NCBI GenBank assembly: GCA_051657905.1
Contig: JBOFLO010000005.1
Coordinates: forward strand, 1 to 13,782
DNA length: 13,782 nucleotides
DNA from: JBOFLO01 sp051657905
GTDB lineage: Bacteria; Patescibacteriota; Gracilibacteria; UBA1369
Direction: 5' to 3'
In this document: positions 8,268-13,782 of the stretch, in pieces
Layout: every line of letters starts with the position of its first letter
How positions within the stretch are numbered: the first letter of the stretch is position 1
The notes under the pieces: generated by a model
What the model saw: only the letters and a program-made list of their open reading frames with translations
The model's database searches: none
Told to the model about the DNA's origin: nothing
Program-made: the position numbers and the translations under genes

Positions 8268-8294
8268 ATATTTTGTAATTAATTATGATCTTTG

Positions 8295-8322
8295 GCTATA
8301 GCAGCTTTTTCAGTAAAGTCAA
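8295..8322 (-). promoter_or_regulatory. Promoter of the lipoprotein gene
   Basis: TTGACT (8317-8322), 16 bp, then an extended -10 TGCTATAGC (hexamer TATAGC at 8295-8300) on the - strand, about 28 bp before the ATG. The palindrome TCCTAGGA (8326-8333) lies just upstream of the -35 box. Confidence 0.65.
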
Positions 8323-8412
8323 GGGTCCTAGGATAACTATTTTAAACAGTCACAGAAAATTTCCCCCCCCCATTCCTTGAACAAATTTCCATAAATTGTC
8401 CAGACTAGATAC

Positions 8413-8440
8413 TTGTCTCCCCCACCTCAAAAATTATAAA
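8413..8440 (+). promoter_or_regulatory. Candidate promoter of the malic enzyme gene
   Basis: TTGTCT (8413-8418), 16 bp, then TATAAA (8435-8440). If used, the transcript would begin near 8447 and carry a leader of about 110 nt that contains the long hairpin at 8472-8543. Other AT-rich -10-like boxes nearby (TATAAG at 8474, TATATC at 8538) lack a good -35 partner. Confidence 0.45.
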
Positions 8441-8471
8441 ATCAGCTCTTATTTTTTATTTTCACCACCAT

Positions 8472-8543
8472 GATATAAGTTAAAAATTTATCCGCTCCCT
8501 CGAACAAACCTCACAGCTGAGCGCTTAAAACTCAACTTATATC
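8472..8543 (+). promoter_or_regulatory. Long interrupted hairpin in the malic enzyme leader
   Basis: A perfect 10-bp outer stem (GATATAAGTT, 8472-8481, with AACTTATATC, 8534-8543) encloses TTTA/TAAA (8487-8490 with 8526-8529), a 2x2 internal loop, and CGCTC/GAGCG (8493-8497 with 8519-8523), closing a 21-nt loop. No U-run follows, so it is not an ordinary terminator. It could be a cis-regulatory RNA or, through its outer arms, a DNA operator. Confidence 0.5.
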
Positions 8544-8558
8544 TTTACACAAAAACTC

Positions 8559-9728
8559 ATGAATACTTCTGACTTACAAATGGAATCCAAAAAAATCCAT
8601 GCACAATCTCGCGGAAAATTAGAAATCAAATCTTCCGTACCTCTGGAAAATAAAGAAGATTTAGCTCTGGCTTACACCCCCGGCGTTGGTGGCGTCTGCG
8701 AAGAAATTGCCTCCAATCCCGAAAAAGCTAATCAATACACTAGTCGCGCCCACACCGTCGCCGTCGTGTCCGACGGCTCCGCCGTCCTAGGCCTTGGCAA
8801 CATCGGCCCTCTGGCAGCCCTCCCAGTCATGGAAGGAAAAGCCATCCTCTTCAAAAAATTCGCCAACCTCGATGCCTGGCCAATTGTCTTAAACGTCCAC
8901 AGCACTGCAGAAATTGTCGCCGCCATCAAAGCCATCTCCCCCGGCTTCGCCGCTATTAACCTGGAAGACATCGCTGCCCCTCAATGTTTTGAAGTCGAAG
9001 AACAACTGCAAGATTTAGGAATTCCCGTCATGCACGACGATCAGCACGGAACCGCCATCGCCATTTACGCCGCTCTTCTTAATTCCGCCAAACTGGCTGG
9101 AAAATCTTTTGATCAATTAAAAGTTGTTATCAACGGTGCAGGCGCCGCCGGTCTCGCCACCGCCAAAATGCTCTTAAATTTCTCCAACTCCGGCCATCCG
9201 GCCGTCAAAGAATTAATTATCTGCGACACCAAAGGCATCATTCACTCAGAACGAACCGACCTCAATATCTACAAAAAAGAATTACTCAAAAAATCCAATT
9301 TGAGTAATCAACAGGGCGATTTAGCTCATGCCTTAAAAGACGCCGACGTCTTCATCGGCCTCTCCGTAGCCGGAGCATTACAACCGGAAATGATCAAAGT
9401 TATGGCGGACAAACCGATTATTTTCGCTTTAGCAAATCCCGTTCCCGAAATTTATCCGGACGCCGCCAAAGCTGCCGGAGCATTTATAGTCGCCACCGGC
9501 CGCAGCGATTTCCCAAATCAAATTAACAACGCTTTAGTTTTCCCAGGAATTTTCAGCGGTGTAATTTCCAATAACACCAATCACATTTCTGCCGAAATCA
9601 AATACGTAACCGCCTACAGTATTGCCGAAACAATCGAGCCAACTATTGATCAAATTCTACCTGACATTTTCCACCCCGAATTAGTAGGAAGAATTGAGGG
9701 ATCGATCATGCGTCATTTACACTTCTAA
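8559..9728 (+). CDS. Malic enzyme, stand-alone catalytic form (389 aa)
   Basis: Oxidative decarboxylation of malate to pyruvate and CO2 with reduction of NAD(P), in the cytoplasm. The N-terminal malic domain shows YTPGVGGVC (Tyr39, likely general acid), EGKAILFKKFANLDA (Lys94, catalytic), NLEDI (Glu136-Asp137, metal) and MHDDQHGTA (Asp160-Asp161, metal). The Rossmann domain shows NGAGAAG (192-198), LIICDTKG, ALANPVPE (290-297) and GRSDFPNQINN (314-324). Its length fits the short bacterial form without the phosphotransacetylase-like extension of MaeB. NAD versus NADP preference cannot be settled by eye. It is the only complete + strand gene; its C-ending, C-rich codons (GCC, GTC, ATC) follow the C-over-G skew of the + strand rather than proving transfer. 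It is convergent with efp across a shared terminator. No Shine-Dalgarno is seen before the ATG. Confidence 0.95.
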   Translation: MNTSDLQMESKKIHAQSRGKLEIKSSVPLENKEDLALAYTPGVGGVCEEIASNPEKANQYTSRAHTVAVVSDGSAVLGLGNIGPLAALPVMEGKAILFKKFANLDAWPIVLNVHSTAEIVAAIKAISPGFAAINLEDIAAPQCFEVEEQLQDLGIPVMHDDQHGTAIAIYAALLNSAKLAGKSFDQLKVVINGAGAAGLATAKMLLNFSNSGHPAVKELIICDTKGIIHSERTDLNIYKKELLKKSNLSNQQGDLAHALKDADVFIGLSVAGALQPEMIKVMADKPIIFALANPVPEIYPDAAKAAGAFIVATGRSDFPNQINNALVFPGIFSGVISNNTNHISAEIKYVTAYSIAETIEPTIDQILPDIFHPELVGRIEGSIMRHLHF

Positions 9729-9741
9729 TTTTCTCTAATCA

Positions 9742-9773
9742 AAAAACCCTCCTTTTTTACGGGGAGGGTTTTT
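9742..9773. terminator. Bidirectional rho-independent terminator between malic enzyme and efp
   Basis: AAAAACCCTCC (9742-9752) and GGAGGGTTTTT (9763-9773) form an 11-bp stem with a 10-nt loop. The stem carries a T-run on its 3' side on both strands, 13 nt after the malic enzyme stop and 10 nt after the efp stop, so it serves both convergent genes. Confidence 0.92.
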
Positions 9774-9783
9774 AAAAATTTAA

Positions 9784-10344
9784 TTATTGAGCAACTCTTT
9801 CCACATATTCTCCAGTATCAGTATTAACTCTAATCACATCCCCTTCCTTAATAAACAAAGGCACATTCACCTTCGCTCCAGTTTCAATTTCCACCAATTT
9901 ATTCCCACCGGTAGCTGTGTCCCCTTTATTTCCCGGCGGCGCACTTACCACTTTGAAATTCAATTTCGGCGGAAGCTGAATTGTAAACGGAGCCTGATCA
10001 ACATAAGTCACAATCACTTCACTACCATCAGTAATATAATTCATCATGTCTCCTACATTTTCAATCGGCAAAGTAAATTGCTCATAACTTTCATTATCCA
10101 TAAAACTCATATCAGTACCATCATTGTATAAATACTGACTCTTGCGATATTCCACATTTGCTTCTTCCAAAGTTTCATTACTGCGGAAAGAAACTTCTAA
10201 AACTTTCCCCGTTTTAGCATTTTTAATTTTAGTTCTTGTAAATGCAGATCCTTTACCAGGATTAACAAAGTTATAAGACATCACCACATAGGTCTCACCA
10301 TTATATTTAATCGCGATCCCCTTTTTAAAATCTGAAGTTTGCAT
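9784..10344 (-). CDS. efp: Translation elongation factor P (186 aa)
   Basis: EF-P binds between the P and E sites and relieves ribosomes stalled on polyproline. Length and sequence match the family throughout: an N-terminal KOW-like domain (about 1-63), QYLYNDG and FMDNESYEQ in domain II, and the C-terminal OB domain with NKGDTATGGNKLVEIETGAKV and VPLFIKEGDVIRVNTDTGEYVERV. The tip loop reads NPGKGSAF, with Lys31 at the position that is beta-lysylated in gamma-proteobacteria (Lys34 of E. coli). This agrees with the EpmA-like gene two loci upstream. An in-frame TAA four codons before the ATG fixes the start. There is no Shine-Dalgarno. The giant surface protein in this window has a Pro-rich linker, a possible client, although its prolines are mostly separated by other residues. 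Confidence 0.97.
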   Translation of the reverse strand: MQTSDFKKGIAIKYNGETYVVMSYNFVNPGKGSAFTRTKIKNAKTGKVLEVSFRSNETLEEANVEYRKSQYLYNDGTDMSFMDNESYEQFTLPIENVGDMMNYITDGSEVIVTYVDQAPFTIQLPPKLNFKVVSAPPGNKGDTATGGNKLVEIETGAKVNVPLFIKEGDVIRVNTDTGEYVERVAQ

Positions 10345-10403
10345 AACAATTTCTTATGATATAGGCCGGCAAAAAGACTTTTTAGCCTTCCCGCTGCGAC
10401 AAC
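10345..10403 (-). promoter_or_regulatory. efp 5' leader with inverted repeats
   Basis: From the predicted start near 10,403 the leader is about 60 nt, clearly longer than the 15-30 nt leaders of its neighbours. An imperfect hairpin GGC...GCC with internal A/T pairing lies at 10,368-10,387, and CCGC-N9-GCGG (10,391-10,407) overlaps the start region. There is no U-run after the hairpin, so it need not terminate transcription from upstream. Confidence 0.35.
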
Positions 10404-10409
10404 GCGGTC

Positions 10410-10438
10410 ATTCTAGCCACAAAACCACACCTAGTCAA
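10410..10438 (-). promoter_or_regulatory. Promoter of efp
   Basis: TTGACT (10,433-10,438), 17 bp, TAGAAT (10,410-10,415) on the - strand, in the 105-bp gap after the 466-residue gene. One of the best promoter matches in the window. Confidence 0.75.
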
Positions 10439-10449
10439 ACCCCAATTTC

Positions 10450-11850
10450 TTAAAACAAATCCGGCTTAGCCATAATCATCTCCACACTATTCATTACCGC
10501 TTCCCTAGCCGTCTCTAAATCCAAACTCAAAGCCTTGGCAGGAATTGCTCCATTAGCCAAATTTACCTTATATTTCCAATTTTCAATATCCTTCTCCTGT
10601 TCATAAGTATAAAAAACCCTATTCCCATTCAATCCCACCGGAGCCAATCGCCAATACGCCGCCTCATAAATAGTCTTATACTCCAATCTCCCAGATTTTT
10701 TAACCACATGTAAATCCACCAAATAACGCATACATCCATCATGATAATCCCCCGTCTGATCACAATAAATTTTCTTCGATGGCACAAACTCCTCCATCAA
10801 AATCGGCTCCTCACCATAACCTTTCCACAGTTCCGACTTAAAAACCGCATGATTTATAGGGTCATCAACATTAATTATTCTCACTTCATTCCCACAATTC
10901 CCACCCTTAATTTTCTTCACCACTACCAATTTATCCGAAAATTTGCTCTTACTTTTTCCTATTATTTTTAAAAATTCCCGAGGATCAAAGGGACATTCGA
11001 CCTGTTTATAAAAAGCCCGATAATCCTCCGGAATAAATTTTTTTTGCTCCAATTTATCCTCACAAACTTCTTCAAGTTCATCACTATTAATTTTCAATTT
11101 CCCTCGAAATTTTAAAAAAGGCGGCCTAATAGAAAGTTCAAAGGAGTCTTCTGCTCCAACCACATAATGCTTAGGATTAAACCAAACCTTACCAAACAAA
11201 TGATCATCTACTATCAACACTTTATTTTTTACTGCCTTTTTATTGCGGAAATAAAATTCCACAAAGTCCTTCATTAATTCAATCTGTCTTTTAGTTTGTT
11301 GACCTGTGACAAAAAACTCACCAACTTCTTTATCTTTTACATAAGTCACCTCTCCTAAAACTTTTGCCAATATTTCCTTAGGATTGAATTCTTTTTGTAA
11401 ATTCTTTTCACTAAAATACTCTTCAAGCTCTGGGATATATTTAATTATTTTCATAGCCCAACAAAAAAACTGCACATACATTTTTTTCAATAATTCCCAC
11501 TGTTTAATCTCGGGCTTTTCTAAAAAATTTAAATACCGCTCACTCATCACTGAAACATCATCAGAACTTCTGGTAGCCAACGAAACAATTTCCGGAGGAA
11601 AACTTAAATCCTCCCATTTTTTACCAAAAACATCCTCCCTCACATTCACATCAAATTCACTGACTATGTGCACCCTGGCGTTTTGTCTAATTTCACCAAC
11701 TTCACCACCCATAATCCTGTCTAGCCCTTTCAAGCCCGAATTTTTCCCATTAATCTCAATAATATAAGGATTTCCCTCCGGCGTAATTTTTACATCATAA
11801 CCTAGGGTAACAAGCTTATGTTCTTCAGTTTTTCGGGGGCTATTAATCAT
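10450..11850 (-). CDS. Probable circularly permuted ATP-grasp protein, substrate unknown (466 aa)
   Basis: I do not recognise a named family. The C-terminal half carries ATP-grasp signs in normal order: VVVKKIKGGNCGNEV (309-323; Lys312 or 313 for ATP, then a Gly-rich loop), PILMEEFVPSKKI (349-361; Glu353-Glu354 at the adenine hinge), RYLVDLHVV (375-383) and KVNLANGA (428-435), then a closing helix. The metal-binding element that normally follows that helix is instead at the N terminus: LGYDVKI, then PYIIEINGKNSG, with Asp19, Glu32, Asn34 and Gly39. Residues 80-210 are mostly helical and 211-300 are unassigned. A TAG two codons before the ATG, plus a good promoter just upstream, rules out a longer N terminus. 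It lies between epmA and efp on one strand, 58 and 105 bp from them. A ligase is likely; a role in EF-P modification is only a guess. Alternative: an unrelated fold with chance resemblance. Confidence 0.85.
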   Translation of the reverse strand: MINSPRKTEEHKLVTLGYDVKITPEGNPYIIEINGKNSGLKGLDRIMGGEVGEIRQNARVHIVSEFDVNVREDVFGKKWEDLSFPPEIVSLATRSSDDVSVMSERYLNFLEKPEIKQWELLKKMYVQFFCWAMKIIKYIPELEEYFSEKNLQKEFNPKEILAKVLGEVTYVKDKEVGEFFVTGQQTKRQIELMKDFVEFYFRNKKAVKNKVLIVDDHLFGKVWFNPKHYVVGAEDSFELSIRPPFLKFRGKLKINSDELEEVCEDKLEQKKFIPEDYRAFYKQVECPFDPREFLKIIGKSKSKFSDKLVVVKKIKGGNCGNEVRIINVDDPINHAVFKSELWKGYGEEPILMEEFVPSKKIYCDQTGDYHDGCMRYLVDLHVVKKSGRLEYKTIYEAAYWRLAPVGLNGNRVFYTYEQEKDIENWKYKVNLANGAIPAKALSLDLETAREAVMNSVEMIMAKPDLF

Positions 11851-11852
11851 AA

Positions 11853-11868
11853 CCTATTTAAAAATAGG
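11853..11868. promoter_or_regulatory. Perfect palindrome at the transcription start of the ATP-grasp-like gene
   Basis: CCTATTT-AA-AAATAGG, 7-bp arms with a 2-bp centre, lies between the -10 box (11,873-11,878) and the start codon, over the predicted transcription start. It could be an operator or, if transcribed, a hairpin that sits against the AUG. Confidence 0.45.
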
Positions 11869-11872
11869 CGCT

Positions 11873-11900
11873 ATTATAAAAGCTTCATACCAAAAGTCAA
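11873..11900 (-). promoter_or_regulatory. Promoter of the ATP-grasp-like gene
   Basis: TTGACT (11,895-11,900), 16 bp, and a perfect TATAAT (11,873-11,878) on the - strand, in the 58-bp gap after epmA. The predicted start near 11,866 leaves a leader of only about 16 nt. Confidence 0.78.
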
Positions 11901-11908
11901 TTACACAC

Positions 11909-13225
11909 TTACAAGTCTCGATAAGGTAGATACAAAACATTCCTGATATCCTCCTCCCCCACCAACAGCATCACTAATCTATCAACTCCCAGCGCATTCC
12001 CCCCACTCGGAGGCATCCCAAATTTCAATGCTTCAATAAATTTCACATCCACATCATAAACATCTTTCCCCATCCCATTGCGCTCCTCGCGCTCCTTTTC
12101 CAACCTACTCTGCTGCTCCTTCCAATCATTCAATTCCGAAAAAGCATTACAAAGCTCCAACCCGGCAATATAAACCTCAAACCTCTCCGCATAACCCGGA
12201 CGCGCCACACAAGGCTTAGACAAGGCCGCCATAGAAATTGGATAATCATACAGAACCACCGGCAAATCCCGTCCCAATTTCGGCTCAATTTCATTCAAAA
12301 AAACCACAAAAAATAAATCATCAAAACTCTCCCCACCATTCAAAGCATAGCCCTTCTCCTTAACTCGCCCCCGCAACTTTTCCTCATCACCCAACTCTTC
12401 GGCCAAAATCCCCGCATATTTTTCAAAAGCCTCCACCAGGCTCAATTTCTCCCAATCCCCCTTCATATCCACCTCACACCCATTAAATTTCAAAACACTT
12501 TCATCCTTTCTAAATTCTGCCCACAAATATTTCACCAACTCTTCCGTATCCGCCATAATTTCCCGATAATCACTATAAGCTCTATACCACTCTAAAATCG
12601 TAAACTCCGGATTATGTCTATTACTGAAACTTTCTTTATTACGAAAAGATTTAGTCACCTGAAAAATTTTCTCAAACCCAGCCACCAAATATTTTTTCAA
12701 AGCATATTCCGGCGAAGTAATTAAATACAAATCATCTCGCACTGCCATTCCCTCAAACTCCGCTTTAAATTCACTTTTAAAAACATCCAAATACGGCTCT
12801 TGTCCAGGATATTTCACCAAGTTTGGCGTATCCAATTCCAAAAAATTTTGCTTCTCAAAAAACCGTCGAATCTCGGCAATAATTTTCGCCCGCAGCACCA
12901 ACTTTTCTTTCAAATTCAAATCAACACTAGCCTTAATAAAATTCGGCGAACTTTTCCCCACATAAAAATCCTCACAGCCCACCAATTCCTCTATCCCAAT
13001 TAATCCCGCTCGCCCCACTCCCAAACTTTTCACCTGCACCGAAACAATCGCCCCAACATTCGGAAATTCTTTACTCAAAATCATCAAACGTCCGGAAAAA
13101 TCCTCTAAAATAAATCCTCTCTCACTCTTTCCTTCATCCACCAAACCGATTACCCGCCCCGCCAATTTTATTTGATCCGTCTTTCCATTAATTTCCCCAA
13201 TCAAACAATTTCTATATTTATTCAT
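11909..13225 (-). CDS. epmA: EpmA-like EF-P--lysine ligase with N-terminal OB-fold-like domain (438 aa)
   Basis: Class II lysyl-tRNA synthetase paralogue that activates (R)-beta-lysine with ATP and attaches it to the EF-P lysine in known EpmA (PoxA, GenX) proteins. The catalytic core starts near residue 105: EPYLDVF, LYLITSPEYALKKYLVAG (167-183), motif 2 with FRNKESFSNRHNPEFTILEWYR (194-215), ERFEVYIAGLELCNAFSELND (348-367) and motif 3 GMPPSGGNALGVDRLVML (403-420). TSPEY, EWYR and FEVYIAGLEL follow EpmA rather than LysRS. Ala411 matches the EpmA alanine where LysRS has glycine. Unlike the roughly 325-residue E. coli enzyme, residues 1-100 add an OB-like domain (LAGRVIG, GFILEDFSGRLMI, VSVQVKSLG), usual in LysRS. 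A TAA three codons upstream fixes the start. efp lies two genes downstream; no EpmB is in the window. A divergent LysRS is the main alternative. Confidence 0.85.
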   Translation of the reverse strand: MNKYRNCLIGEINGKTDQIKLAGRVIGLVDEGKSERGFILEDFSGRLMILSKEFPNVGAIVSVQVKSLGVGRAGLIGIEELVGCEDFYVGKSSPNFIKASVDLNLKEKLVLRAKIIAEIRRFFEKQNFLELDTPNLVKYPGQEPYLDVFKSEFKAEFEGMAVRDDLYLITSPEYALKKYLVAGFEKIFQVTKSFRNKESFSNRHNPEFTILEWYRAYSDYREIMADTEELVKYLWAEFRKDESVLKFNGCEVDMKGDWEKLSLVEAFEKYAGILAEELGDEEKLRGRVKEKGYALNGGESFDDLFFVVFLNEIEPKLGRDLPVVLYDYPISMAALSKPCVARPGYAERFEVYIAGLELCNAFSELNDWKEQQSRLEKEREERNGMGKDVYDVDVKFIEALKFGMPPSGGNALGVDRLVMLLVGEEDIRNVLYLPYRDL

Positions 13226-13247
13226 ATAACTTTAGATAAGCAAATTC

Positions 13248-13275
13248 ACTATAAATCTAATCCCCCAAAAATCAA
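13248..13275 (-). promoter_or_regulatory. Promoter of epmA
   Basis: TTGATT (13,270-13,275), 16 bp, TATAGT (13,248-13,253) on the - strand, 22 bp before the ATG. The leader would be about 16 nt with no Shine-Dalgarno. Confidence 0.55.
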
Positions 13276-13384
13276 TTGCTTCCAAAAGCCACCCTCCGCC
13301 CATTGACATAATTAGATTTTCAACTAAAATAACCGACGCACTACCAAGTGTGCTCTCAAAAATATAGGAATCGAAACAAGGACG

Positions 13385-13782
13385 ATGCACGAAGAACACA
13401 TTCGAAATCAATGCGTCCGGCGACGGGGAATCTGGCAGGTGCCTATTTCCCTGGTGCAAGTCGCCGAATCTCAACGACTCTACACCGTGAAAGGCTGGCG
13501 GTTGGCCATCGGCAAGCCGATTTACCCGACCACCAAGGTCATCTTGAGTTTCAATTGGGAACCCCATCGCAAGGAGTTCCCATGGCTTCTCGACGTCTTC
13601 GACAACGGACTCGTCACGAACCTTCTTGGCATGGAAGCGATGCTCACTTCTTTTGCTTACAAAAAGCATCGCCGGTCATATCAAGACGCGCCGCCGGGGC
13701 CACTCACCGACTACCTGCACAACCTCAAACCGCAATGGGGCATGGAAGAGTTTGGTAAGTTTTACAATTACCACACCCACAT
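13385..13782 (+). CDS. Partial unrecognised protein in GC-rich segment, runs off the window end
   Basis: An open frame of 132 codons from an ATG at 13,385 to the last base, with no stop. The frame is also open upstream to 13,328, so the ATG may not be the true start. The residues look protein-like and rich in aromatics: RRGIWQVPISLVQVAESQRL near 13-32, then LSFNWEPHRKEFPWLLDVFD near 54-73. I do not recognise the family. Base composition is about 57% GC, unlike everything to its left, and the C-over-G skew almost vanishes. AAGGA lies only 2 nt before the ATG, too close to be convincing. A foreign gene or a chimeric contig end are both possible. A competing - strand frame exists but stops at about 13,676. 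Confidence 0.45.
   Translation, partial: MHEEHIRNQCVRRRGIWQVPISLVQVAESQRLYTVKGWRLAIGKPIYPTTKVILSFNWEPHRKEFPWLLDVFDNGLVTNLLGMEAMLTSFAYKKHRRSYQDAPPGPLTDYLHNLKPQWGMEEFGKFYNYHTH

Larger units (their letters stand above)
8268..8558. other. Divergent intergenic region between the lipoprotein and malic enzyme genes
   Basis: No gene is seen in these 291 bp. It holds the lipoprotein promoter on the - strand, a run of nine C (8363-8371), a candidate + strand promoter (8413-8440), and a long interrupted hairpin (8472-8543) ending 15 nt before the malic enzyme ATG. Confidence 0.7.

Noticed and set aside
8559..9728. Horizontal transfer of the malic enzyme gene, from its C-rich codons
   Set aside because: The bias matches the strand-wide C-over-G skew expected for a lagging-strand gene, so codon use alone is not evidence of transfer.
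10368..10387. A terminator for the ATP-grasp-like gene
   Set aside because: The imperfect GGC...GCC hairpin is not followed by a T-run on the - strand and lies downstream of the efp promoter, so it fits better as part of the efp leader.
11909..13225. Annotation as lysyl-tRNA synthetase
   Set aside because: TSPEY, EWYR, FEVYIAGLEL and the Ala in GNALGVDR follow EpmA, the length is short for LysRS, and efp is nearby. It is kept only as the alternative because of the OB-like domain.
348..13225. UGA recoding as in Gracilibacteria or Absconditabacteria
   Set aside because: All genes reach their expected lengths with the standard code and no in-frame TGA is needed. All stops are TAA, so TGA use simply cannot be judged here.
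13232..13669. A - strand open frame of 145 codons upstream of epmA
   Set aside because: It crosses the composition break, overlaps the epmA promoter, and its protein shows no motif. The opposite + strand frame is open longer and looks more protein-like. It is probably a shadow frame.

Overview
The window looks like a piece of a small-genome bacterial chromosome. The coding sequence is AT-rich, most start codons lack a Shine-Dalgarno sequence, and all six complete genes and the tmRNA tag frame end in TAA. It also carries a giant repeat-built surface protein and a short Cys-rich lipoprotein. This combination resembles Candidate Phyla Radiation (Patescibacteria) genomes read with the standard genetic code. 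That placement is an inference from style, not from a marker gene. From about 350 to 13,370 the + strand carries far more C than G whichever strand is coding, so the - strand is probably the leading strand. Five of the six complete protein genes lie on it.

Left edge (1-347): most of a tmRNA gene (ssrA, - strand). It has a recognisable 5' end, a clean H-type pseudoknot (PK1), a 23-codon tag frame ending in ALA, and its own promoter. The 3' end lies outside the window. Centre-left (348-7727, - strand): one gene for a 2459-residue exported, membrane-anchored protein with 24 NHL-like blades, that is, four six-bladed beta-propellers arranged two plus two. These are followed by Ig-like and Calx-beta-like modules, a Gly/Pro/Gln linker, calcium-binding DxDGDG loops and a C-terminal transmembrane anchor. 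Just upstream on the same strand (7824-8267) is a small acidic lipoprotein with six cysteines in near-mirror spacing.

Middle (8268-9728): a 291-bp divergent intergenic region leads into a stand-alone malic enzyme, the only complete gene on the + strand. A long interrupted hairpin sits just before its start codon. A bidirectional terminator separates this gene from the next group.

Right (9784-13225, - strand): three consecutive genes, each with its own promoter: an EpmA-like EF-P ligase with an added OB-fold-like domain, an unrecognised 466-residue protein, and elongation factor P. The 466-residue protein reads as a circularly permuted ATP-grasp enzyme: the metal-binding D..E.N element that normally ends the fold is at its N terminus. 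EF-P keeps the modifiable lysine and EpmA keeps an alanine at the position that separates EpmA from LysRS. This makes a plausible EF-P modification neighbourhood, with the ATP-grasp protein as an unexplained third member. No EpmB-type aminomutase is present in the window.

Right edge (about 13,370-13,782): base composition jumps to about 57% GC and the C-over-G skew nearly disappears. A partial + strand frame of 132 codons runs off the end. This is either a foreign segment or an assembly join.
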